Part shown: one piece after another, positions 22,268 to 34,100 of the stretch
Layout: the number at the start of each line of letters is the position of its first letter
Position numbering within the stretch: the stretch's first letter is position 1
Assembly (NCBI RefSeq): GCF_003672135.1
Contig: NC_039516.1
Location: forward strand, 11,329,838-11,393,837
Source of the DNA: Ooceraea biroi
Taxonomy: Eukaryota > Arthropoda > Insecta > Hymenoptera > Formicidae
Direction: 5' to 3'
Length of the DNA stretch: 64,000 bases
The notes under the pieces: generated by a model
The model's database searches: none
What the model was told of the DNA's origin: nothing
Seen by the model: the letters and a program-made list of their open reading frames with translations, nothing else
Translations under genes and position numbers: made by a program

Positions 22268-23722
22268 ATGAATCCAAGCCGGTACAAGAAGGTGCAGCTC
22301 GTAGAGCTACTGAAGAAGAGGCAGCTTCCGACTCATGGAAGTAAAGGTGAAATGATTGCTCGACTGCAAGAAGCAGATCCTGAAAACTTGTGGATGCACG
22401 AGTACGAGAGTGCAGAGGCGGATGGTGTCGCACGGCTGGACATAGGTGACCAGGAGTCGTCGCACGTACCTCAGGCCAGAGTTCGTCAGGATAATGGTGT
22501 GCCAGATGCAGTAAGAGAGCTCGAATACATACGAAGAGAACGTGTTCTTATGGAACGAGAGATGCGCTTGTTAGAGAGAGAGAATCAACTCTTACGTAGC
22601 GGCAGCAGTACGACAAGCAGCGGTACAAGTCGTGTAACCGAGGTGCCGTCGAGAGTCAATGTCAAGGCGGTTAGCGAATTATTGAGCGAGTTCGACGGAA
22701 CGGAAGGAACATTCCGGAACTGGGAAAAACAAGCACAATTGTTGATTTCGACATACCAGTTGGAAGATAAGTATGCGAAGATTATGTTGGGCATGCGCCT
22801 GAAAAATAAAGCGCCCGAGTGGTTTCATTCTTGCCCTGCACACATTGAATTGAGTGTGGAATAATTACTGTCGAAGATGCGGAGGATGTACGATCATAAG
22901 GAGAGTAAGCTGAAGCTCAGAAGACAGTTCGAGCAAAGGACGTGGAAACCGGAAGAGACGTTTAGTGCATACTATCATGAGAAGGTCATTCTCGCAAATC
23001 GAGTTCCGATAGATGAAGAAGAGATTTTGGAATACCTGGTGGAAGGCATATCCAACATGCAGTTGCGTAATCAAGCTAAGTTGCAGAAATTCGAAACTAA
23101 GTTTGACCTGCTAACAGCGTTCGAGACTATAAGCTTGGAAGAAACGAAAGGCCAGGCTGAGCGCGGACATAAAGGACAAAGCAAGGAAGCGAAGGATGGA
23201 CGAGCTTCGTTGAAGGCAGCCGTCGCCAAGGAGCTACCACAGGAGTCGAGTGCACTGTCAAAGAAAGTGAAGTGCTACAATTGTAATAAGTTCGGACATG
23301 TATCTAGAGATTGTAGGTTACCAAAAAGAGAAAAGGGAGCGTGTTTCAAGTGTGGTGAGAAGGGCCATACCGTTAATGAATGCAAAGCCAAGGTAGAAGC
23401 AGAACAGGTTGCGCTTGTAAGTACGGAACACGTTGACAACGATTTTCAGCACGTAGTTACGTTAAAAATAAATGATTCGATCGGAAATTATGAGATTAAA
23501 GTAGACGCTTTATTTGATACGGGTAGTCCTATTACGTTTGTGAAAGAGAAATTTATTCCGACATGTTTTGTTAAGGTTGATAATTATAATAATTATTGCG
23601 GGATTAATAACAGCAAATTAAGTGTAATCGAAACGGTTGTAGTAGTATGGTATGCGGAAAGTTCAAAGAAAATGGAATTTATGTTTATGTTGTTGATAAT
23701 AATACGATGTCGTCATCTATGA
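22268..23722 (+). pseudogene. Retrotransposon Gag with N-terminal SAP domain, plus start of protease
   Basis: ATG at 22268; one frame to 23722 except TAA at 22862-22864. Residues about 5-40 (VQLVELLKKRQLPTHGSKGE and on) fit the SAP DNA-binding helix-loop-helix, unusual for Gag. A predicted coiled coil follows (about residues 75-115, ELEYIRRERVLMEREMRLL...), then a capsid-like helical region. Two CCHC zinc knuckles are at about 23273-23314 (CYNCNKFGH...C) and 23345-23383 (CFKCGEKGH...C). The protease active site ALFDTG is at about 23510-23524. A one-base frame change between about 23650 and 23690 sends the end of protease into the next frame. Gag would package the RNA; the knuckles bind nucleic acid. 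Confidence 0.88.
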
Positions 23723-25954
23723 TAATCGGTAGAGATGTGATGAAGAAATATAATATTTGTTTATCTACCGTAAGTAACGTTGAAAGTGAAACGAATGAGT
23801 ACGAAATATTAAATATTGATGTTAGTATGAATGATAATATGAGCGAATTGTTAAATGCTAATCCAGAGATTTTGTATGGGGTAAATGAGAAGTTGAAACG
23901 TGTTTTTGAGAAAGAATATGTACAAACAGAGCGACCGTTAAAACCGAAAGTTGATGCGGAAATGAAATTGCGATTAGATAATGTACAACCATTTCATTAT
24001 TCGCCGCGAAGATTATCATATGCAGAAAAAGAGCAGCTCAGGAAAATTTTAGATGATTTGTTAGCAAAGGGAATCATTCGACCAAGTAATTCGGAATATG
24101 CATCCCCTGTTATTTTGGTACGAAAAAAGAACGGAGAATATCGATTATGTATCAATTATCGGACCCTTAATAAATATATATTACGAAGTAATTATCCAAT
24201 ACCGGTGATTGAAGATCAATTGAATGTTTTAAAGGGTAAGAGATATTTTAGTTTACTTGATCTTCAGGACGCATTTTATCACATTTCCATGACCGAAGAA
24301 TCTATATCGTATACTGCGTTTATTACGCCTTTCGGGCAATTTGAATATGTACGTATGCCGTTTGGGCTTAAGCCTGCCCCGACTAGATTTCAGAAATACG
24401 TTAATGACATATTTGATACTTTGATTCGGTCCGCTGATGCGTTGGCATATATCGATGATATTTTGGTTGCCACAGAATCAATAGAACATCATTTGATAGT
24501 TTTGAAGCAAGTATTTAAGTTATTGGTAGAAAATAAGTTGACGTTGCGATTAGATAAGTGCCAGTTTTTGTTTACGAAAATCGAATATTTAGGATACATG
24601 ATTACGTTCGAAGGAATAAGTCCTATAAATAACGGTATCAAGACTGTACAAGAATTTCCTATACCACAAAGTGTACGCAGTGTACAGGGTTTTCTTGGAA
24701 TGTGTTCGTATTTTCGAAAGTTTATCGAAGGATTTTCGGTAATAGCTAAGCCTTTGTATGACTTGCTAAAGAAAAACGCTACGTTTCAGTTTACAGAGGT
24801 CGAGTTAAATGCTTTTGAGAAATTAAAATCGAAATTAATTACGGCGCCGATTTTAGCAATTTATGATCCTCACGATTCAACGGAGTTGCATTGTGATGCA
24901 AGCTCGTTTGGATTTGGTGCAGTGTTAGCACAACGGAAGTCGGATCGTAAGCTGCATCCCGTATTTTATTTTTCGAAACGTACTACGCCAGTTGAGAGCA
25001 AGTATCATAGCTTTGAGCTAGAGATACTCGCGATAATATATGCTTTACGTAGGTTTAGAATATATTTATTCGGAGTACCGTTTAAAATAGTGACCGATTG
25101 CAACGCGCTTAAATTAACGTTACAGAAAAAGGAAATTAATCCTCGGATCGCACGTTGGGCGTTAGAGTTACAGAGTTACGATTATGAGGTGGAACATCGA
25201 CCCGGTGATCGTATGAAACATGTAGACACACTTAGTCGATCTTTTAATATTTGTATCGTGGAAGATAACTCGTTTGAACGTAATTTGGCAGTTTGTCAAT
25301 CTCAAGACGGGAAAATCCAAGAAATATGCAAACAATTGGAAGAAACCGAGAGTTCATTTTTCGAGATGCGAAATGGATTGATATATCGAAAGAAGGGTGA
25401 TAGTTTATTGTTTTACGTGCCTCAGAATATGGAGAAGAATATTTTATTTCGATATCACGACCAAATGGGTCATATGGGAACGGATAAGACTACAGAAATA
25501 ATTTCGAGAAATTATTAGTTTCCTGCACTAAAACCAAAAGTAAAGGAGCATGTTGCAAATTGTTTGAAGTGCGTAGCATATTCTCCGCCGGTAGGAAAAA
25601 TTGAAGGTGTTTTACATTCAATACCTAAAGGAAACGTTCCATTGGACACCCTGCACATTGACCACTTAAAGCCTATTGATAAAGAAAGTACTGTTAAAAA
25701 ATACGTATTACTTATTGTGGATGCGTTTTCAAAGTATGTACGATTATACGCCACAAAAACCACTGCGAGTAAAGAAGCTATTAAAGCTTTACAAGATTAT
25801 TTTGGTAATTATAGTAAGCCACGCGTAATTGTGTCAGATCGCGGATCATGCTTTACGTCGCAAGAATTTGGGAAATTTATGAAGGAGCAGAATATTAAGC
25901 ACATATTGGTACGGGTTCTCCTCAAAGTAACGGACAAGTCGAGCGTGTAAATCG
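23647..25954 (+). pseudogene. Retrotransposon Pol: protease end, reverse transcriptase, RNase H, integrase start
   Basis: The frame opens inside protease (MIIGRDVM near residues 25-32). Reverse transcriptase shows CINYRTLN, LLDLQDAFYHI, YVRMPFGLK and the catalytic YIDD (about residues 268-271). RNase H shows the acidic residues in HCDASS (417), FELE (457), VTDC (484) and HVDTLSR (527). TAG at 25516-25518 interrupts the integrase zinc-binding region (HDQMGHMGTDKTT before it, NCLKC after it). The same frame resumes with the integrase aspartates LHIDHL and VSDRG. Near 25905-25912 a frameshift moves the rest into another frame, which ends this frame at 25954. Ty3/gypsy assignment rests on domain order and RT motifs. 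Confidence 0.93.
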
Positions 25955-26522
25955 CGTGTTAATTCCGTTGTTAAGTAAGATAGTCGATAAACATGAAGGA
26001 AAACGATGGTATAATATGTTGCATGAGGCTGAATACGCTCTAAATAATTCCATAAGTAAGAGTACTAACGAAACCCCGAGTAGATTACTTTTTGGAATCG
26101 ATCAACGTGGTGCTAACGTCGATGAGATTAAAAAATATTTAGATGTGAATATTAATAACGATAAAAGTGATTTGTCGCAAATAAGAGAACAATCGGCCGA
26201 GAAAACGATCGCTTCTCAAGAGTATAATAAGCGTTATTTTGATAAGAAACATAAGCGGCCTACCGAATATAAAATAGGCGATTATGTAATGCTTTGTAAT
26301 TTTGATACGACTGTAGGCGCTTCGAAGAAGCTAATTCCTCGTTTTAAAGGACCGTATGTTATAATAAAATCATTGCGTAATGATCGGTATTTGATTGCGG
26401 ATATATCCGGATTTCAAAATAGTCAAAGAAAGTATCAAGGCGTTTGGGAACCTAAAAATATGAAGCCGTGGATTAATTTTAAGTTGCAAAATATTAATAC
26501 GGAAGATCAGGGACGATCATAG
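25908..26522 (+). pseudogene. Retrotransposon integrase, C-terminal part in shifted frame
   Basis: After the shift near 25905-25912 the frame reads GTGSPQSNGQVERVNR, which supplies the catalytic glutamate of the DDE triad (GAG at 25941-25943). It then reads on through NETPSRLLFG to a chromodomain-less C-terminus with the LIPRFKGPYVI (GPY/F) module. It ends with TAG at 26520-26522, 16 bp before the 3' LTR. Because the triad is split by the shift, this copy cannot make a working integrase. Confidence 0.9.
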
Positions 26523-26538
26523 GTCAGAAAGGCCGAAT

Positions 26539-26794
26539 TGTAAGCAGTTATGTTCGTTAGAATTTTAAGAAACGTTTTGATTGTATACGTGCGGATGTGT
26601 TTTCGTTTTCAGCGAAGCGCAAAGGAGCGGCTTCGCGAGATGCTTTTGTTTTCGGCAGCGTAGCGGCCCGCTCGAGCCAGCACAGGAACACGGCAGTCTC
26701 TCCGCAGCCTTGTGACGAGTCACGTCGCAATAAAGACATATATATATATTCATAACCTGAGTATTTTCGATTATTACCCACTGCCATCCTCACA
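26539..26794 (+). repeat. 3' LTR of the gypsy element
   Basis: Near-identical to the 5' LTR; starts TGTAAGCAG, ends CCTCACA. It differs by six transitions and three extra bases in the AT stretch after AATAAA. No long purine tract is obvious just upstream. Confidence 0.95.
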
Positions 26795-26798
26795 GTAT

Positions 26799-27032
26799 GA
26801 ATCGAAATTTACTTATTTCTATAAATTTTTATATTCAGATTTTTTAACTGTAAAATCACAAGTTGATATAAAAAGAGATTAGTTGTTTTAATATATTATT
26901 TCTTTTTATAATTACGTAAAAAAGAGAAATTAGAAATGATTAATAATGTTTATTTATATGAAAATTAATTAAATCTTTATATACTTATAAATATACTTCT
27001 TGCAAATGTACTTATATTATAATATTTTATTA

Positions 27033-27063
<31 letters not shown>

Positions 27064-27599
27064 TGTAGGTATTCGACGTTGCGTTGCTCGAATTTGAAAT
27101 TCTATTTATCACGTTTGTGTCTATCGATCATCTGTTTGCCGTCTTCTGTTGACATCTAACAAGGCCACAGAGGAAAGTATAAATTCGCTTGCTTGCGGAG
27201 ACATTCGACGTTTAGTAATTTGGTAACATCGGCGAAGAGCAACCGTAACGAGAAGCCCGGAAAGTGATAATAAAGCGAGTGACCGTTCTGACTCCAATCC
27301 TCGACAATGTATTCTTCATAATAAAGAACAACGATTATAAACCAATTTGTGTCTTATAATATTATACGAACATTTACATTATTGATTCATACCACTTCAC
27401 TCAATCATAATCTTCTGTGACTACACATAGTTGTCCGAATGCAATACGGCACATGAAATTCACGGAGTAATTGCGCTGAAATTAGGTCTATACTGATTTC
27501 GCAAATGTTCGCGTCAATTAAATTATTGTGATACTTCGTTTTCGAATGGTTATAGAGAAATTCGCGTTACATTTAGAGATATTAGAGCGATTAAATATA
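26799..27599. other. Intronic stretch with (TA)n and a possible solo-LTR-like segment
   Basis: AT-rich DNA ending in a (TA)n run at about 27038-27062. From 27064 the sequence starts TGTAGGTATTCGACG and contains GTATAAATTC (near 27178) followed by two AATAAA signals (near 27270 and 27320), the layout of an LTR. I could not place a matching right end or target duplication, so a solo LTR is only a possibility. Confidence 0.3.
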
Positions 27600-27601
27600 T
27601 A

Positions 27602-28919
27602 CAGGGTGTCCCGGGTTTTAACCGACAAACTGCGGGAGCATATTCTACTAGTGGAAATAAGAAAAAAGTCTTATATCGAGTTTGCTTAGAAATGCTTTAT
27701 TACAAAGTTATAAACCAATATTGAAAAGAAATATGAGATAAGTAACAACTGATTTTTTCACAAAAATAAAAATTATCTACGCAATGATTTAGTGACGCAT
27801 TTCAAAATGTTGTCCTTGCACATCGATACAAGCTAGACATCGACGTAGTACAGAATTTGTTACGGTACGACATTCCTGAAAATTTTGTTGCATCTCAGTA
27901 ACTGAATTAGTAATTCGTTGCTTTAAATCTTCAAGCGAGATTACTTCTGTACTGTAAACTTTATTTTTTTAAAGTTCCCCATAAATAAAAATCAAGAGGC
28001 GTTAAATCGGGCGATCTTGGAGGCCAGAAAACCGGTCCTCCTCGACCAATCCACCTATGAGCATAATGTTCATCTAACTAGTTTCTAACTTGTCTAGCAT
28101 AGTGCGATGGACAACCGTCTAACTGTATCCAGCTGTTTTGGCGAAACTGCAGTGGCACATTTTCCATAAAAATTGGTAAATCGTTTGATAGGAATCTTCG
28201 AAAAGATTCTCCGTTCAATCGGTCAGGTAAAAAGAACGGACCAATAAGCCGGTCATGAAGCATACCCATCCAAACATTACATCGAAATTCGTGTTGAAAG
28301 TTTCTTTGTCTGGTAGTACGTGGATTATTATGAGCCCATACATGGCTATTATGAGAATTGAATATGCCTCGTCTTGTAAAGGTCGCTTCATCTGTCCATA
28401 ATATCATTGATGAGAAAAGATTGTCCCTTTCTACTGCATTCACATACCAGTTACCAAATTCGACTCGTTTCTGATAATCGATTGGAAGTAATTCTTGTAC
28501 AGGTGTGTAATGATATGCGAATCTGTCATCAGCACGCAATGTTCTCCAAATAGTGTTTCGTGATATCTGCAGTTGAGCTGAAGCACGTCGAACACTTTGT
28601 GTAGGAGTATTATCAAAAAGATTTAAGATTCTTTCCGAGCGTCGTCGGTGTCTTAGAGCTGAACGAACATCATCATATTCATTCATAGGTCGAAATGAAC
28701 CCAAATTACGTAATTGCAAATGGGCACATAACATAAACATCTTCGACCTTCCAAATTCTACACTATGTTCCGTTGTTACTTATCTCATATTTCTTTTCAA
28801 TATTGGTTTATAACTTTGTAATAAAGCATTTCTAAGCAAACTCGATTTAAGAATTTTTTCTTATTTCCACTAGTAGAATATGCTCCCGCAGTTTGTCGGT
28901 TAAAACCCGGGACACCCTG
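27602..28919 (-). mobile_element. DD41D IS630/Tc1-mariner-superfamily transposon, 1.3 kb
   Basis: Ends CAGGGTGTCCCGGGTTTTAA and the exact complement (repeat of about 65 bp), flanked by TA at 27600-27601 and 28920-28921. One transposase gene lies on the minus strand. The right end shares 195 bp with the partial copy at the window's left edge, differing at two bases, so the family has been active recently. The first 11 bases (CAGGGTGTCCC) also occur inside the arms of the fold-back element at 38879-40015. Confidence 0.95.
27789..28740 (-). pseudogene. DD41D transposase, internally deleted and broken
   Basis: The open part 28740-28078 has a helix-turn-helix (SVRRASAQLQISRNTIWRTL), the first aspartate in ILWTDEATF (residue 117) and the second in IQLDGCPSHYA (208). 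After an in-frame TAG at 28080-28078 the frame continues to WPPRSPDLTPLDFYLWG. Counting through the stop, 41 residues separate the second and third aspartates, so DD41D. A run of A/T at about 27967-27974 carries a one-base shift, after which the tail ends ...FEMRH at 27789. The normal start and DUF4817 N-terminus are missing: former 5' untranslated sequence joins directly to HLQLRNLGSF at about 28724/28725. Confidence 0.88.
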
Positions 28920-28921
28920 TA

Positions 28922-31029
28922 TATATATATATATATACACGTAAAATGTATCATATGTACGCATTATATATACTAATTCGAGCATCTGAGCGCATCTATA
29001 TGTGACTATCACTATTATTTTATATATTTCGACTGTGCGTTCTTGCAACTGATTCAGACTAGACTACCCGTCAGCTTCAGCCTCATTTCAGACTTATTGT
29101 AGCGAGCGATGTGATGCGAGAGCCTGTGGCTCTTGGATGTAAAGTACGTCGCCAGCGTGAAACTTGTACACGATTTCGTGCATTGCGTATATGCATACTC
29201 TGTTATCTTTACACATATATATATAGACTTGAAAATAAAAAGTTAGATTTAATTGACTATTACAAAATTTAAAACATATGGTAAAATAATCATCGCTTAA
29301 ATTTTAAATATTTAAAATTATTCTGGCGTCGGTAATCACAATCCATTTTCAGTGATCAATTTTTGACGAAAAGTTAATGAAAACAAAAACTTTAATTCTC
29401 ATTTTGGTCTTTGTATCATATCCGTTACGTTCATAAAAAATATATAATTTCGTAATAATCGCGATAAAATTTTCCTTGCGTGCATACTATGAGATCTCAG
29501 AATTATCAGGACTTTGTACTTTCGGTTTTCCGCGTATATAATTATACATTTTGCGTAATTAAGTTAAAAACGTGAAAATATAACGCAAGTAATCTTCGCA
29601 CGAATAGTGCGAAGCAGCCGTCGTAAAAATATTGCGGAGCAATGTCTGCAATGTATCGTGGGAGTAAACTACATCATCACCCTGCAAGACAACGAGAACT
29701 TCCATATAATTGTGATGCTCGCGTACGCATTTACATACATCGTTCGCATTTTCTACAACTTTTAATTCGCGACGTTAATTTTCCGCGTTTCGCGAGTGAA
29801 GTACAGTACTGAGGTCGACCGTTTCGTATAGTATTTTCGTTGAATAAATTACTGAATTTCCTAAACTATGAAAGTTGGACTCTGTCAAGTGAAGACTATC
29901 GTGTTGGGAGTGTGTGAAGTGTTGTGTGTGAAGTGCAATGATGATTGGATGCTGCGGGAGATCTTGGGCGACCGATCTCATTGGTGGACGACGATGGACT
30001 CCGAGGGATCGTCATGGTGAGTGACCAATTTTGACGTTGCAAAGTACAATAAAGCAATAGTAGCTGCATGTGTAGTTTGCAAACCGCACTGAATAGTCAC
30101 AAAATATACAATATTAAATATGCAATAAGTAATATTGAGAATATAAAGTGTATTGTTAATAAATGAGGAAAATGGCGAAAATATTTACGCATAAAAGCGA
30201 GAACATTTAGAAAATTAGATTAAATAGCATCGTTCTTGCGTTTTGTATGCACGTTTTTTTATTACGTTCCTGCGTTTGTGAGATTCTTTATCTTGCGGTT
30301 TGTCGCCGACGACAAAGATGTCATTCAGGGGCTGAATCAACGGCGGATATTTCTCTATGTCGCGCCGCGACATTTTTGCGACGACGTCAATCGCAAGCCA
30401 TAAAAAGACATTGAAAAATGCAGGGGCGCCGCCGCGTTCACACTCCTCCTCCGGCTTTTCAGGATGTAAACTTTGGGTAGATAGCTTTTCATATCTCGGC
30501 GGATGGCGAGGCGACGCGCAGCGTCATGTGGAGGTTTGCGAGGAGACAAAGTGAGGGAAACGTTTCTGACGAGCGCTCGACACTCGGGAATCGTCGGCCT
30601 TTAAAGTGCCATTACATTTTCACCGCGAAAAACTTTAATTTTCTTCAGGATGTCCTTTTATGTAGGCAGGCATTGATTAAAGCGGCGAATATAGAAATTG
30701 TGAAATCCGGAACGACAGCGAAAACTCGCGGATATATTATGAGTGAAACCTTACGCACGAAAAAACAGATTTTATAATTTAATCGTCGCAAAGTAATATC
30801 TGTATGTTAAATTCTCGAGTATATTTGAAATCTAAAATTACTGCCTCATTTTCTATAAACCTTTTATAAAACTATTGCCTCAGTTTTTTAATGTAATAAG
30901 AATATGTTTTTAATCAAGAGGATGGAGGATGATTTCCGACAAATATACTCGATGAATTGCAATATACATTCTTTTATCACGTACGTTGATCCTAATGGAA
31001 CGAGTGTGAGAGACAAATTCAACACTCAC
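28922..31029. other. Intronic stretch between the DD41D element and exon c
   Basis: (TA)n at 28920-28938, then AT-rich DNA. It holds the 50-codon open frame with donor at 29868-30020, described separately. The rest shows no recognisable gene. Confidence 0.5.
29868..30020 (+). CDS. Possible small open frame or first exon (50 codons), unrecognised
   Basis: ATG at 29868 opens 50 codons (begins MKVGLCQVKTIVLGVCEVLC, four Cys and four Trp in total) ending at TGA 30018-30020. A full donor consensus, GTGAGT, overlaps the stop (30017-30022), so it could equally be a first coding exon. No family is recognised. The length is within what chance allows. Upstream sequence (29770-29867) is CpG-moderate without a clear promoter. 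Confidence 0.15.
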   Translation: MKVGLCQVKTIVLGVCEVLCVKCNDDWMLREILGDRSHWWTTMDSEGSSW

Positions 31030-31199
31030 CTTGGGATAATGAATCGGTATTGCCGAGGTGTACTGGAAGGTTAGGCTCCCGGGATATCCGTAAAACGGTA
31101 TAGTCATCACAGGAGTGCTCGAATCATCAAAGTAGCCAAAGGCTAATTTGGTACCGCTCGGAGAAAACCAAAGCGCCTCGTTTGAGCTGAATACTTCCT
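31030..31199 (-). CDS. DPP4/10-like gene, propeller exon c (EEVF to IHYPK)
   Basis: This 170-bp exon follows acceptor TTATTACAG and ends CCCAAG before donor GTGAGT. With the G carried over from the previous exon it restores EEVF, then reads SSNEALWFSPSGTKLAFGYF, a DDS turn, PVMTIPFYGYPG and IPIHYPK, 56 full codons ending in phase 0. This matches the family segment in which EEEVF is followed by ALWWSP and ends at YPK. It therefore completes the glutamate motif that positions the substrate N-terminus in active DPPs. Inactive DPP10-type proteins also keep this motif, so it does not prove activity. Confidence 0.92.
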
Positions 31200-34100
31200 C
31201 TGTAATAAAACAAGATGATACATTATAATTAGAAACAAATACGATCAGGCAAATAGGAAAGTAATTAGGAATTTAATTAAAAAAATAATTGCTATATATA
31301 ACGCAGGAAAAATTATTTCTCGTTTAATTATAAATCCATTATACGTGAGGGTAGCACTCGCAAAGTGCGTCTTGAACGCACCGGCGCGTGTACGAATAAA
31401 TAAAGCGCGAAGGGGCGCATGCAGCCACCCTCCGGTTCTCCCATCCCCGTCGGTGACGTCGCGCTAACGCAAATAAAGTTGACGGTAAAAGCCCGTCGGA
31501 AGAAATTATCGCGGGTGTTTCGCCTGCACTTCCTTGTTGGGTTTACGATGGCGTCGTATTTTTTTTACAAGCTCCTTGCCCGGCGTCGCGACGCGCTAAC
31601 GACAATACGAGAAATTGCGACGACTGTTACGCGCTCGTAAAGTTCAAAGCGAGGTTCAACGCGGGGCATTCCACCCGGTATAATTATAGGATGCGTCGAG
31701 TGCGTGGGGTTGCGTCTCTCGAAGGGTTATTTATCCCTTTTCCTTCCGATGTGTTCTGATAAATAAAGCGTGAACGAGGAAGAAAGGGACACTATCGTTT
31801 GCTACCGACAACCCTCGCTCTTCCTTGTTGAATTTCCTTCATTCTCAATCACTCGTAAGAATTAGCGTGCACGTTCACCCCGAACTTGGAACGCGAATAA
31901 ATTGGCGTGAATTTACTTACTGGTGCGGTAAAGCTATACAATAATTAACAAGAAAAAGTGAAAAGAAACAGAAATGTAATTAGACATCTCCGTGTTGCAA
32001 AAATGCTTGAAATTATGTACTATGATATTTTACGTAATTCTTAGAGAATTTTATTTTTCGTCGTTATTAAATAACAAATTCAAACTCCTTGTTATAAGCT
32101 CCGTACTGCATTTTTTTCGGAAATTTTGGAATCTTTGAATTGAATTTGTTGGAAAGAGAAACATTTCCGTTTATGCTTTCTACGACCAGTCGATTTCTCT
32201 TTCTCTGTGCTACTATTGTTCTAATATTAATTTTGCAATGAGTAACCGCTTGAGGAACTCACAATGAGTCGAAACACAATTCCTCACAATGAGGCAGCAA
32301 GAAATCGTAATCAAGACTCCTCCTCCGTGAACTTCATAAGAAGGAAAGTCCATCCTGAGATTACTCGGCGTATTGTGTAATTATTAAAGCCCAACCAAGC
32401 AAACGGATGCACTTCCGCTACTCCATTATTGCGGGATAAATAAAGCGTTGTATCAGCAATGGACTCGAATAAATTTCTACACTTCAATGCGTACGCGCTC
32501 ATAATTTGCGCAGGGGAACCACGCTCGTGAAATGGCACGAAGCTTAATGAAAAGTAGAAGAGTTTTAATGGAAGGATTCTCCTAAATTTCTTGTTCTCAT
32601 TAGAACATCGAAACTTTCGCTTCACTAACTATTTTACCCCAATTTCATTAATTTTATTCATTTAACTTTGTCTCTCTTCGCGCAGCAAGTGCTGCTTTCG
32701 CTTAGGCGGACAATCCGAGTTAACTAAATCTTCGTTGGCCATTTGTTATGTTATTCCGTAACAGCACATTGTAGGCGAAAACAACCTCACTTGATTTAAA
32801 TTAGTATCAAGTCACGTCGGTGCAATATATCCCGAAGTAAGTATCGAGAAGTCGCGAGCATCGATTCTTCGATTTTTCAACGCTTCCGATTGACTACAAG
32901 AGATATTCAGTTCAGCTTCTCGTGTAATTTTATTCCGTGACAAGGTGAGAGGTGGCTGACATCGTGCCCGATATTCGGAAAGCGATAGTCGCTGCGAATT
33001 TTCCCGCGTCCGTCGATTTGCGTCTCGGTAAACAAAGTGCAAAGTGCTCGCGAAAGCGTATCCCGCAGTTAGCGCTATTTTTTCTACGCTTCGCAAATAA
33101 GAAACCCGACAAAGGGAAAAGCCGGTGAATCGGCTTGGCTCGGAAACGCGAGGAAAACCGCTGATGTAATAAACGCGGGTTCATAGAGCGTGTAGAAATG
33201 TCGGAAAGGAGCCGGACGAGTTACGGAGGAACCGAGCGGAAACTCTTTATTTCGTCTTCTCTCGAAAAAGAGGGGCCGGCGCAGTAGGACGTAAATATCC
33301 TGTTTTCAAGCCACGAGGAGTGGAGAAGCGCGTCACGCGAGGGTCGGGAGATGCAAGCAAGGGAGAGGGAGTGGCGAATTAACCCTGCAACGTCCCGGGG
33401 ATGAAAGTCGCTAAAAAAGAAGAGGAAAACAATTTTTGCGAGATATTTAATTCAAGTGCGCTGCGGGAACGCGATTTGAAGCGGTCTATGGACTACCTGG
33501 AGAAAGATAATATTCGCTCAGGAATACGGAAAGCAGAATTCTGAGGAAAAGCAGCTGCTGCAGAGTCTTTGAACGATCCCTCTCGTCCCTCTTATGCACT
33601 TTGGAGTTAAAACTGATTTCGGAGTCTTTGTTCCAAGTCGCTGCGAAATATTTAAATTGAAGAAGTGTTTAAAGATTATGGAATAGTATTATTTTTTAAT
33701 CAGAAAGTCACAATGATAAAATTATTTCTTGAGGGAAAAGAAATTGAAGAGTCACACATCTCGATAGCTCAATTCTCCCTTTATGAAAGGTTACTGATTG
33801 ATATCTCACGCACCTACGTACAAATCCATTCTTGCGAGATCGAGTCGAGGGGAATGAAAGAAGTTAGCATATTTTGAGAACGTCGGGACCTTTGAGACCC
33901 CGTTGGATCCAGCTCGCGAGACGCGGGAGATGGGTCGAGGGTGGTTCGCGAGGAAATGCAAAAACGCTCCTTCGCTGGCAAGCCCGAAGGAGCAGAGGGC
34001 AACAAAGGGAAGAGACGGGAGGAAGAGAAGAGAACGGAAAGAGATCGCGAGGAGAAAGAGAGGAAACGCCGCGGCGAGAGGAAGGAAAGCTGCACAAAGA

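Larger units (their letters stand above)
21749..26794 (+). mobile_element. Full-length gypsy (Ty3) LTR retrotransposon, 5.05 kb, 4-bp target duplication
   Basis: Two LTRs of 253 and 256 bp (TG...CA) flank gag and pol in the order Gag, protease, reverse transcriptase, RNase H, integrase. GTAT is duplicated at 21745-21748 and 26795-26798. The LTRs differ by six transitions and one 3-bp length change by eye (about 2.4%), so insertion is fairly recent. Integrase is followed almost directly by the 3' LTR, with no envelope gene. Coding is broken by two stops and two frameshifts. Confidence 0.96.

Noticed and set aside
26557..26793. Minus-strand open frame over the 3' LTR (and its twin over the 5' LTR)
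   Set aside because: Repeated only because the LTR is repeated; antisense of LTR sequence with no domain.
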